The position numbers and the translations under genes are program-made. Below, one piece after another: positions 44,643 through 51,370 of a stretch of 51,370 nucleotides of DNA (position 1 is the first letter of the stretch; each line of letters opens with the position of its first letter). Origin of the DNA: Rhodobacterales bacterium HKCCE2091 (GTDB taxonomy: Bacteria > Pseudomonadota > Alphaproteobacteria > Rhodobacterales > Rhodobacteraceae); assembly GCA_015689685.1 (NCBI GenBank), contig WVSL01000023.1:1-51370 (forward strand), given 5' to 3'. The notes under the pieces are model-generated. The model did no database searches and was not told the DNA's origin. It saw only the letters and a list, made by a program, of their open reading frames with translations.

Positions 44643-45872
44643 TCACTCCGCCGCGGAGAGATGTGCGAGGTGGGGGCTGGGATAGAGGTAGTCGCGGGTC
44701 AGCGGCACGGCTTCCTGGCGGCGGGCGAGCTGCACCTGGAACACCACCTGGCCGCGGTCGCGGAAGGAGTATTCCGACGCCTTGAGGTAGTAGCGCCACA
44801 TCCGGCAGAAGCGGTCGTCGTAGAGCGCGCGGGCCTCGTCCTCGCGCGCGACGAAGCGGTCGTGCCAGTGCTTCAGCGTCTCGGCGTAGTGGAGCCGCCA
44901 GATCTCCACGTCGGTCTGGACGAGGCCGGTTGCCTCGACCGCAGCGCTCATCTCGGACAGGGCGGGGACGTAGCCGCCGGGGAAGATGTACTTCGCGATC
45001 CAGGGTGAGGTGGAGCCGGGCGGGGTCGAGCGGCCGATGGTGTGGATCAGGGCGACCCCGTTTTCGCGCAGCTTGCCTTCGACATGGCCGAAATACTCGC
45101 GGTAGTGCGGCGCGCCGACATGCTCGAACATGCCGACCGACACGATCCTGTCGAAGCGCCCGGCGACGGTGCGGTAATCGCGCAGTTCGAACCGGACCCG
45201 GTCGGACAGCCCCGCCGCTTCCGCGCGCGTGGTGGCGATCCGGTGCTGTTCCTCGGACAGGGTGACGCCCAGCACCCTCGCGCCGTGGTCCCGTGCCAGG
45301 GTCAGGCCGAGACCGCCCCAGCCGCAGCCGATGTCGAGCACCTCCATGTCCGGCTCCAGCAGGAGCTTGTGGGCGATATGCGCCTTCTTGGCCGCCTGCG
45401 CCTCTTCCAGTGTCATCGAGGGTTCGGCGAAGTAGGCGCAGGAATACTGGCGGTCGGCGTCGAGGAAGATGTCATAGAGTTCGGAGGACAGGTCGTAGTG
45501 GTGGGCCACGTTCGCGCGTGCGCGGGAGACCGGGTTCCACTGGTCGAGCCGCCGGCGCAGGCGCGGCAGCGCGCCGGTCGCCCGCCGCCACCAGGTCGTC
45601 GCCGTGGCCTCGGCGTTGACCGACAGGAACCGCATGAAGCCGTCAAGGTCGTCGCTCTCGATCTTCAGGCGGCCGTCCATGTAGCCTTCGCCGAGCGCCA
45701 TGTCGGGCGAAAGCATGAGGTGCCGGATCAGCGTCTCGTCGGTGAAGTTGAGGCCGGGGGCCTGGTTCGGGCCGGGGCCGTATCGTCGCGTGGTGCCGTC
45801 GGGAAGAGTGACCTCGACTTCTCCGTGCCGGACGAAGTCCTTCATCATGCGGTCGAAAACGCGGACCCACAT
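44643..45872 (-). CDS. cfa: Cyclopropane-fatty-acyl-phospholipid synthase family protein
   Basis: SAM-dependent methylase adding a methylene bridge to unsaturated acyl chains in membranes, 409 residues. The N-terminal lipid-binding part holds ALGEGYMDGRLKIESDDL. NVAHHYDLSSELYDIFLD and YSCAYF are Cfa signatures. The SAM motif is VLDIGCGWGGLGL, followed by EQHRIATTRAEAAGL and IVSVGMFEHVG. The start at 45872 has AGGAGGG 7 nt upstream; a longer frame adds 20 residues without benefit. Confidence 0.92.
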   Translation of the reverse strand: MWVRVFDRMMKDFVRHGEVEVTLPDGTTRRYGPGPNQAPGLNFTDETLIRHLMLSPDMALGEGYMDGRLKIESDDLDGFMRFLSVNAEATATTWWRRATGALPRLRRRLDQWNPVSRARANVAHHYDLSSELYDIFLDADRQYSCAYFAEPSMTLEEAQAAKKAHIAHKLLLEPDMEVLDIGCGWGGLGLTLARDHGARVLGVTLSEEQHRIATTRAEAAGLSDRVRFELRDYRTVAGRFDRIVSVGMFEHVGAPHYREYFGHVEGKLRENGVALIHTIGRSTPPGSTSPWIAKYIFPGGYVPALSEMSAAVEATGLVQTDVEIWRLHYAETLKHWHDRFVAREDEARALYDDRFCRMWRYYLKASEYSFRDRGQVVFQVQLARRQEAVPLTRDYLYPSPHLAHLSAAE

Positions 45873-46038
45873 CCCCACGCCCTCCTGTCTCGCGGCAGCC
45901 CCTTTCGCGCCGGGCATGGTGCCGCTTTCCAAAGGTTAAGGAAAGGTTACCGGGAGGAGAATATGCGGGAGTTCGCCGGTTTCAAGGCATGGCGCGGCGC
46001 GGGGACGGGTCGCGCGCCGCGATTCCGGGCGATTCCGC

Positions 46039-47172
46039 CTATTCGATGAGCGGCGCGGGGTCGACCGCCTCGAAGCCTCGGCGGACCTCGAAGTGCAGGA
46101 AGGCGGGGCTCCCCGGCCCGACCTCGGCGATGCGCTGGCCGCGGCTGACGCGGTCGCCGCGTTCGACCTGGATGTTCCGGATGTTGGCGTAGACCGTCAG
46201 CATGTTGCCGGAATGGCGGATCACGAGGATCGGGATCTGGTCGGTGTCGCGGGTGATCGCCGCCACCTCGCCATCGGCCGCGGCGACGACGGCGGTGCCC
46301 TCGGACGCGCCGATGTCGACGCCCTCGTTCGAGGACGAGAAGCCGCGGATGATCGCGCCGGAGACCGGGCGCTGCAGTTCCGAGGAGCTGGCCTGCGGAG
46401 CGGGCGTGGGCGCGGGGGCCGGTGCCGGGTCGGAGTTGTCGGCGAGGTTCGGGGCCGGCGGTGGCGCCGGCGCGGTGTCGACCGGGTCGGGCAGCGGTTC
46501 CGCCGAGGACGGCGGCGGCGGCAGCACGCTCGCGCCCGGCACGCCGCCGTCGGCCGCGGCCGCCGCGGGGGCCGTCGCTACGGTCACCGGGATGATGAGT
46601 TGCTGGCCCTCGCGCACGGCGAGATCGGCGCCGAGGCCGTTCCATTCCGCCAGCGAGCGCACCGGCACGTTGTAGAGCCGGGCGATGGAATAGGCGGTCT
46701 CGCCGCGGGCGACGCGGTGGCGGATCGGTTCCGCCCCGCCCTGCACCGGCATGGAAGAGGCCTGGCCGCCGCCCGCGTTGTCGATCGCGGCCGAGGCGAT
46801 GGCGGTGATGTCGCCGGTGGCGGTGCGGCCCACGGCGCGCGGCAGCGCGAGGATCTCGCCCGGGCGGAGCGGGTCGGCCTCGCCGCGGCCGTTGAAGCTG
46901 GCCAGTTCCGACGCGCTCAGCCCGATCCGGGAGGCGACGGCCTGCACCGTGTCGCCCTGGCGCGCGACCACGACTTGGTAGGACGGGTAGGTGATGAGCC
47001 CGTTCGCGTCCGGTTCCGGCCGCGGCGCGGTCTGCCCGACGCCGTCGGAGATTCCGTTGTTGCGGAAGTCGAAATCCATCTCGGGCAGCCCGTCGGCGCA
47101 GGCGGAGAGAAGGAGCAGGGCGGAGAGCCCGAGGGCCAGGGGGACGCGGGGGGTGGTCAGGCTGATCGGCAC
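46039..47172 (-). CDS. NlpD/EnvC-like LysM and M23-domain lipoprotein
   Basis: Cell-envelope lipoprotein of about 377 residues. Lipobox LLLLSAC near the N-terminus. LysM domains at about residues 65-110 (YQVVVARQGDTVQAVASRIGLS) and 160-205 (HRVARGETAYSIARLYNVP). A Pro/Ala-rich linker follows, then a C-terminal M23 fold. The M23 metal ligands are degenerate: EGVDIGASEGTAV lacks the usual H-x-x-x-D, although FLHFEVR remains. Like NlpD it is therefore more likely an amidase activator than a peptidase. GTG 47172 is preferred; ATG 47241 would add 23 polar residues. Confidence 0.85.
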   Translation of the reverse strand: MPISLTTPRVPLALGLSALLLLSACADGLPEMDFDFRNNGISDGVGQTAPRPEPDANGLITYPSYQVVVARQGDTVQAVASRIGLSASELASFNGRGEADPLRPGEILALPRAVGRTATGDITAIASAAIDNAGGGQASSMPVQGGAEPIRHRVARGETAYSIARLYNVPVRSLAEWNGLGADLAVREGQQLIIPVTVATAPAAAAADGGVPGASVLPPPPSSAEPLPDPVDTAPAPPPAPNLADNSDPAPAPAPTPAPQASSSELQRPVSGAIIRGFSSSNEGVDIGASEGTAVVAAADGEVAAITRDTDQIPILVIRHSGNMLTVYANIRNIQVERGDRVSRGQRIAEVGPGSPAFLHFEVRRGFEAVDPAPLIE

Positions 47173-47397
47173 GGGTCGGCTCGTCCTCGGACACTGTCGC
47201 TCGGGGCGTCTGTCCCGTTGGCCGGGTTCGCTCGCGCCCATTGGCCGAAGATATAGCGGCTCGGGCCGGAGGATGCCAGAGGGGGAGGCCGCCGCCGCGT
47301 CCGGCGGGCGCGCGGCGGAGGTGGCGCGGAGCGGCAGCGGTTCGGCGGGGTCGTGCGGTGATCCCGTGTGCGTGCGCGGGCCCCCGCCGCGCGCCGG

Positions 47398-48228
47398 TTA
47401 CATCAGCCCGAACTCGTCCGGGTCCGGGCCGGTGCGCTGGCCCGCGTCGAGGCTTTCGATCGCCGCCATCTCGTCGGAGGTAAGCTCGAAGTCGAACACC
47501 GCGAGGTTCTCGGCCTGGCGTTCGGGATTGACCGAGCGCGGGATCACCGAGTGGCCGAGCTGGACGTGCCAGCGCAGGATCACCTGCGCCGGGCTGCGGC
47601 CGGTGCGTTTCGCCGCGGCCTCGATCGCGGTGGCGTCGAAGCTGCGCGCGTTGCCGAGCGGGGTCCAGGCCTGGGTCACGATGCCGTGCCGCGCGTTCGC
47701 GGCGCGGAGCGCGGGCTGCTGCATCTTCGGGTTCAGCTCGATCTGGTTGACCGCCGGGGCCTCGCCCGTTTCCGCCACGATCCGGTCGAGGTGGTCGGCG
47801 TTGAAGTTGGACACGCCGATGGAGCGCATCAGCCCCTCGTCGCGCATCTCGATGAAGGCCTGCCAGGTTTCCACGTAGAGATCGCGGCTCGGCACCGGCC
47901 AGTGGATCAGCACGAGGTCGAGGCGGTCGACGCCGATGGTCTCGAGGCTGCGCTCGACCGAGGCGCGGGCCTTGTCGCGGCCCTGCTCGTCGTTCCAGAC
48001 CTTGGTGGTCACGAAGACCTCGTCGCGGGGCAGGCCGGACCGCCTGAGGCCCTCGCCCAGCCCTTTCTCGTTGCCGTAGACATGGGCACCGTCGATCAGC
48101 CGGTAGCCGGTGCGGAGCGCGCTTTCGACGACCTCGGCGGCGGTGTCGGAGGGCACCTGCCAGATGCCGAAGCCGAGTTGCGGCATGGTGTTTCCGTCGC
48201 GGAGGTCGAGACGCGGGGACGCGGTCAT
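47398..48228 (-). CDS. Aldo/keto reductase
   Basis: NAD(P)H-dependent reductase of 276 residues, DkgA/2,5-diketo-gluconate reductase type. The catalytic tetrad is present: Asp and Tyr in LIDGAHVYGNE, Lys in VTTKVWN and His in LVLIHWPVP. IGVSNFNADHLDRI and VNQIELNPKMQQP are conserved. VIPRSVNPERQAENL is the coenzyme-phosphate region. Start ATG 48228. Substrate unknown. Confidence 0.94.
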   Translation of the reverse strand: MTASPRLDLRDGNTMPQLGFGIWQVPSDTAAEVVESALRTGYRLIDGAHVYGNEKGLGEGLRRSGLPRDEVFVTTKVWNDEQGRDKARASVERSLETIGVDRLDLVLIHWPVPSRDLYVETWQAFIEMRDEGLMRSIGVSNFNADHLDRIVAETGEAPAVNQIELNPKMQQPALRAANARHGIVTQAWTPLGNARSFDATAIEAAAKRTGRSPAQVILRWHVQLGHSVIPRSVNPERQAENLAVFDFELTSDEMAAIESLDAGQRTGPDPDEFGLM

Positions 48229-49123
48229 GGGGGGCCTCGGGGGTTTCTCTGGGGATGCAGGGGGAAGCTAGGAGCGGGGTGCGAGGAGGGCAAGGCGGGT
48301 GGCGGGAAGTCGCTTGGGGGGCGGCGTTTGGGAGGTGGCAGGGGGGGGATGGAAGGCTCTGGTTGCAGCCAGGGCCATGCGCGGAATCAAGGCCGTCAGG
48401 CCGCCGCGCGTCATGCCGGAGGCATGCCTGTGGCATGACGGGCCGCCCGGCGATGCGCGGCTTGGAGCGGGGTGCGTTCCGGGTTCTTGCCGGGAGTTGC
48501 CGTTGCGTGGTGCCGAGTCCACGTGGGCTGAGAACTCAATGACCGACTGGGCTGAGGAGCTTGCGCGGATCCAAGGCCGAAGGCCGCCGCGCATCGCCGG
48601 GCCGCCCCCACGGCCCGGCGATTTGGTGAAGCCGGGAAGAAGCCCGAAGCTACTCCTGACCTTGAGAGATAAACGGCCGCAGCCAAATGGGCGGGTCGCC
48701 GCGCCGCGGCCCGACGATGCGCGGCTTGGTGCGCGGTGCGTTCCGGGTTGTTGCCGCGAGTTGCCGTTGCATGGTGCCGAGTCCAAGTGAGCTAAGACCT
48801 CAATGACCGACTGGGCTGAGGGGCAAGCGCGGAACCAAGGCCGTCAGGCCGCCTCGCGTCATGACGGAGGCATGCCTACGGCATGACGGGCCGCCCCCCG
48901 GCACGGCGATTTGGTGAAGCCTGGGAGTAGCTCGCCGCTATTCCTGACCTTAATAGATTAACCGCCGCAGCAGGGCGCTCGGGTCGCCGCACCGCGGCCC
49001 GTCGATGCGCGGCTCGCGTTGGTCGGAGAAGCTTCCCGGGTCGGCAGTCACGGCCATTCCTCTGAGGGCTCCGCTCGTGCGCATTTCGCCGTTGCACCGG
49101 CGCGCTGACGCCGCCCTTTGCCC
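48229..49123. other. Intergenic region (895 bp) with degenerate tandem repeats
   Basis: The longest gene-free stretch of the window. 48229-48370 is purine-rich with runs of G. From about 48375 to 49020 it is built of long imperfect repeats (separate entry). Small open frames here have no ribosome site and no protein-like composition. The 3' part abuts the end of pcm. Confidence 0.7.
48375..49020. repeat. Imperfect long tandem repeat, about 264-288 bp unit, 2+ copies
   Basis: GATGCGCGGCT begins at 48452, 48716 and 49004 (periods 264 and 288). Shared blocks include GTGCGTTCCGGGTT, GAGTTGCCGTTGC, ATGACCGACTGGGCTGAGG, GGCGATTTGGTGAAGCC and TCCTGACCTT. A partial unit precedes 48452. Palindromes within units include GCCGGGCCG/CGGCCCGGC at about 48597-48620, and GTCATG-GGCATGAC hairpins at about 48412-48440 and 48857-48886. 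Confidence 0.85.
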
Positions 49124-49777
49124 TCACTCGCCCTTCGGCATCCCTTCCACCAGCGGCACGAACCGCACCGGGAGAAGCTCGTCGTAGTCGTAGCCGGTCT
49201 CGTGGCGGGTGACCTTGATGAGGCTCTGGACCATGTCGGACTGGCCCACCGGCAGGACCATGATCCCGCCGACCTTGAGCTGCTGCAGGAGCGGCCCCGG
49301 CGGATCCTCGGCCGCCGCGGTCACCAGGATGCGGTCGAACGGGGCCTGTTCGGGCAGGCCGAAGCAGCCGTCGCCGGTGAGAACCGTCACGTTGGAGATC
49401 TGCGCCTCCGCGAGCCGCCGCTCGGCCTCCCGCGCGAGCCTGCGGTGGCGGTCGATGGTGTAGACCCGGCGGGTGAGCTGGGCGAGCACGGCGGCCTGGT
49501 AGCCCGTCCCGGTGCCGATCTCGAGCACCTTGTCGCGCGGCTCCGGCGCCAGCGCCTGGCTCATCAGCCCGACCACGGAGGGCTGGGAAATCGTCTGCCC
49601 GCAGGCGATCGGCAGGGGCATGTCGTCGTAGGCATGGGGGCCGAAATGCCCCTCGACGAACAGCCCGCGATCGACCTTCTCCATCGCCTTCAGCACCCGC
49701 GCGTCCGTCACCCCGCGCGAGCGGAGCTGGAACAGAAACTGCATCTTGCGCGTGGCGTCGTCGTCGTCGGTGGTCAT
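49124..49777 (-). CDS. pcm: Protein-L-isoaspartate O-methyltransferase
   Basis: Repairs isoaspartyl damage by SAM-dependent methylation, 217 residues. [48 protein letters not shown] and the SAM motif [18 protein letters not shown] are fully canonical. The start overlaps the surE stop (ATGA), the common surE-pcm arrangement. Confidence 0.97.
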   Translation of the reverse strand: MTTDDDDATRKMQFLFQLRSRGVTDARVLKAMEKVDRGLFVEGHFGPHAYDDMPLPIACGQTISQPSVVGLMSQALAPEPRDKVLEIGTGTGYQAAVLAQLTRRVYTIDRHRRLAREAERRLAEAQISNVTVLTGDGCFGLPEQAPFDRILVTAAAEDPPGPLLQQLKVGGIMVLPVGQSDMVQSLIKVTRHETGYDYDELLPVRFVPLVEGMPKGE

Positions 49778-50559
49778 GCCAGCGCGTCCGCGAGCGTCGC
49801 GAGCCGGTCGTGCGCCGTCAGGTCGGCGCGGAGCGGGGTGACGGCTATGTAGCCGTCCAGACAGGCCGCGACATCGGTGCCCGGCGCGGTCGGCAGGTCC
49901 TGCCGCCGGCCCTCGACCCAGAGGAACCGCCGCCCGTTCGGCGCGGTCACCGGCTTCATGCCGTGGTTCGGGCGGTCGTGCGTGCCCTGCGACGCGACGC
50001 GGGCACCGCGCACCTCAACCGCCGGGATCGGCGGGAAGTTGACGTTGTAGAAGGTGTGGTAGCCGCCGCTGTCCCACTGGTCGGCGGCGATCAGCTTGCG
50101 GACGACATCGGCGCCATGGGCCGCCGCGGCCTCGAACGGGTTGTCGAGCCCCGCGTTGGCCGGGCCGAAATACTGCGACAGGGCGATGGCGCGGCGGCCC
50201 TGCAGCGCGCCTTCCATCGCCGCGCCGAGGGTGCCGGAATAGAGCACGTTCTGGCCCGCGTTGTTGCCCCGGTTCACGCCCGACAGGATCAGGTCGGGCG
50301 GGGTGTCGGCGAGCACGTCGTAGAGCCCGGCGAGCACGCAGTCGGCGGGGAAGCCCTCGACCGCGAAGCGGCGCGGCGCGAGTTCCGAGATCAGCGTGGG
50401 ATGCACGTAGGAGATGCAGTGCGCGACGCCGGATTTCTCGAAGGCCGGGGCGACGGTCCAGACCTCGCCCTCCGGTCCCGCGATCTCGGCCGCGATGGCT
50501 TCCATGACCTTCAGGCCGGGGGCGTTGATGCCGTCGTCGTTGGTGATGAGGATGCGCAT
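49774..50559 (-). CDS. surE: 5'/3'-nucleotidase SurE
   Basis: Metal-dependent nucleoside-monophosphate phosphatase, 261 residues. [16 protein letters not shown] holds the metal-binding N-D-D-G, and [15 protein letters not shown] and [28 protein letters not shown] are conserved. Paired with pcm for stationary-phase survival in many bacteria. Transcribed from the 496-bp region upstream. Confidence 0.97.
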   Translation of the reverse strand: MRILITNDDGINAPGLKVMEAIAAEIAGPEGEVWTVAPAFEKSGVAHCISYVHPTLISELAPRRFAVEGFPADCVLAGLYDVLADTPPDLILSGVNRGNNAGQNVLYSGTLGAAMEGALQGRRAIALSQYFGPANAGLDNPFEAAAAHGADVVRKLIAADQWDSGGYHTFYNVNFPPIPAVEVRGARVASQGTHDRPNHGMKPVTAPNGRRFLWVEGRRQDLPTAPGTDVAACLDGYIAVTPLRADLTAHDRLATLADALA

Positions 50560-51055
50560 GGGGGTCCCGGGCCTTCGGTCTGGTCCTGTCCCCTTAGCGC
50601 CGCGGGGCCGGTCGCGACAAGGGAGGATGCGCCGCGCGGGCGGTGCGCGCCGCCGCCCTGCCGCGCCGGCGCAACAGGCGTGGACGGGGGTGATTCCCGG
50701 CCCGTCGCGGCATCGGGCGGGCCGTGGTCCGGGATGGCGGCGGACCCGTCACTTCGTGACCGCAACGCGGCCAGGGCGCTGGAATCTGGCGGGAATGTGG
50801 CGATAGGGCGGAAGAACTGACCCAATGCTAACCAAAGGACAGGTTCTGACTGCTGACCTTTTTTGATACAAAATAGGTGTAACGAGTTCGGATGTGTTCG
50901 GTAACGAGTTCCGGCCAGTGCCGCCGGTGGTTTCGAGTGTGAGTACCGAGTGTTCGGGTTGTAACGAGTAGGCGATCGCAGGGGACGATTCAAAGGCCCG
51001 GTTCCGCATGTGGCGGAGCCGGGCCTTGGCCTTTCCGGGGGGGGCGTCCGGCCGC
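50560..51055. other. Intergenic region (496 bp) upstream of surE
   Basis: No credible gene. 50820-50970 is distinctly AT-richer and holds three copies of GTAACGAGT (50879, 50901, 50961) plus related TTCGAGTGT/CCGAGTGTTCGG pieces. A T6 run occurs at about 50859. A hairpin terminator for the minus-strand gene at the window end lies at 50993-51027. The surE promoter is presumably near 50600-50850. Confidence 0.5.
50993..51027 (-). terminator. Terminator of the minus-strand membrane-protein gene
   Basis: AAGGCCCGGTTCCGC (50993-51007) pairs with GCGGAGCCGGGCCTT (51013-51027), with one G-T wobble and the loop ATGTG. Read on the minus strand it is followed by TTTGAATCG-like bases. It starts 29 bp past the stop codon of the gene at 51056. 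Confidence 0.65.
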
Positions 51056-51370
51056 TCAGGCCATGCGCGGTGCCGCCGGGTGCCGCCGCCATGCCGCCGC
51101 GGCGAGGACGGCGATGGCGACGAGCGCTGCGGCGGCGAAGACCGGCGAGGCAGAGAGGTTCTTCGCCGCGACGCCGACCAGCGCCCAGGCCAGCGCCGCG
51201 GCGTAGGACCAGAGCTCCGGCCCGGCGTGGCGCAGGACGGCGAGGCCGGTGAGCGTGGCGAGCGCGAGCCCGGCCCAGGACAGGGCGGCGGGCGGCAGCG
51301 CGGTGTAGCCCGCGGCGACAGTGGCGCAGGCGACGAAGGCCGCCGCGGTGAGCCAGCCGGCAAGAAGCCC
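51056..51370 (-). CDS. C-terminal part of a multi-TM membrane protein (5' truncated)
   Basis: 104 residues of an open frame entering from the right edge of the window, ending TGA at 51056-51058. It is very hydrophobic with three or four predicted TM helices (WLTAAAFVACATVAAGY, LALATLTGLAVL, WSYAAALAWALVGVAA, VFAAAALVAIAVLAAAAW) and a short basic tail. It resembles the C-terminus of proteins annotated as tryptophan-rich sensory proteins in roseobacters, but the evidence is weak. Another polytopic protein is possible. Confidence 0.7.
   Translation of the reverse strand, partial: GLLAGWLTAAAFVACATVAAGYTALPPAALSWAGLALATLTGLAVLRHAGPELWSYAAALAWALVGVAAKNLSASPVFAAAALVAIAVLAAAAWRRHPAAPRMA

Noticed and set aside
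48301-48350. G-quadruplex upstream of the aldo/keto reductase
   Set aside because: Four G-runs exist, but the loops are 8-9 nt and the region is generally G-rich. Stability is doubtful.
48539-48790. Small plus-strand gene starting MTDWAEELARIQ
   Set aside because: It lies wholly in the tandem repeat. The second repeat copy breaks the frame early, there is no ribosome site, and the composition is not protein-like.
48375-49020. CRISPR array
   Set aside because: Repeat units are about 264-288 bp and imperfect, with no 25-40 bp repeat/spacer alternation and no cas genes.

Overview
The window is a high-GC chromosomal segment (51,370 bp) of an alphaproteobacterium, most likely a member of the Rhodobacterales/Rhodobacteraceae. 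The evidence is third codon positions almost always G or C, the order pcm-like/tolC/DUF2497(PopZ), a DUF6280 gene, a TAXI-TRAP operon with DUF1850, and a phn cluster laid out as in roseobacters. These are family and synteny arguments made by eye; no search was run.

Layout. 1-3.8 kb: the 3' end of a DHDPS-family gene, then a TAXI-TRAP operon (solute-binding protein, DUF1850, fused permease) with 4-nt overlaps. 4.0-4.7 kb: a lower-GC nuclease gene beside tRNA-Cys. 4.86-19.25 kb: a near-complete phosphonate uptake and C-P lyase locus. It runs phnC-phnD-phnE1-phnE2-hexapeptide transferase, then phnF on the opposite strand, then phnG-phnH-phnI-(small minus-strand gene)-histidine phosphatase-(small minus-strand gene)-phnJ-phnK-corA-phnL-phnN, then DUF1045 on the minus strand and phnM. 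phnP and phnO are not visible. 19.6-24.0 kb: isoaspartate-methyltransferase-like gene, tolC, and a very long acidic PopZ-like protein. 24.1-26.1 kb: rhomboid protease, efp, DUF6280. 26.35-33.2 kb: the urea ABC transporter urtABCDE, divergent from a LysR-type regulator. 33.25-38.5 kb: tRNA-Leu, apt, DUF2927, an operon of mtnP, an NAD(P)-binding/DoxX fusion and DUF2269, then a flavin reductase and a GNAT acetyltransferase. 38.6-40.3 kb: a BrnA-like orphan preceded by five 11-bp iterations, and an AT-rich protein-kinase gene that looks acquired. 40.3-51.4 kb: carB, an SMR transporter, cfa, an NlpD-like lipoprotein, an aldo/keto reductase, a block of roughly 260-290 bp tandem repeats, pcm-surE, and the end of a membrane-protein gene.

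How the genes work together. PhnC/D/E import phosphonates. PhnG-H-I-J with PhnK/L and PhnM convert them to 5-phosphoribosyl 1,2-cyclic phosphate. PhnN feeds ribose bisphosphate to PRPP, and apt and carB elsewhere in the window are PRPP- or pyrimidine-linked. PhnF probably represses phnG onward through a repeated and palindromic site at 10308-10338. UrtABCDE supplies urea nitrogen. phn and urt together suggest adaptation to nutrient-poor, probably marine, water (inference).

The most unusual items are: two antisense small membrane-protein genes with Gly/Asp tails, each sitting in a spacer of exactly 292 nt within the C-P lyase operon; a corA gene between phnK and phnL; a DUF1045 2H-type protein that may replace PhnP; a PopZ-like protein with a linker of about 650 residues containing a 13-copy hexanucleotide repeat; an isolated AT-rich protein kinase; and two kinds of unexplained intergenic repeat.
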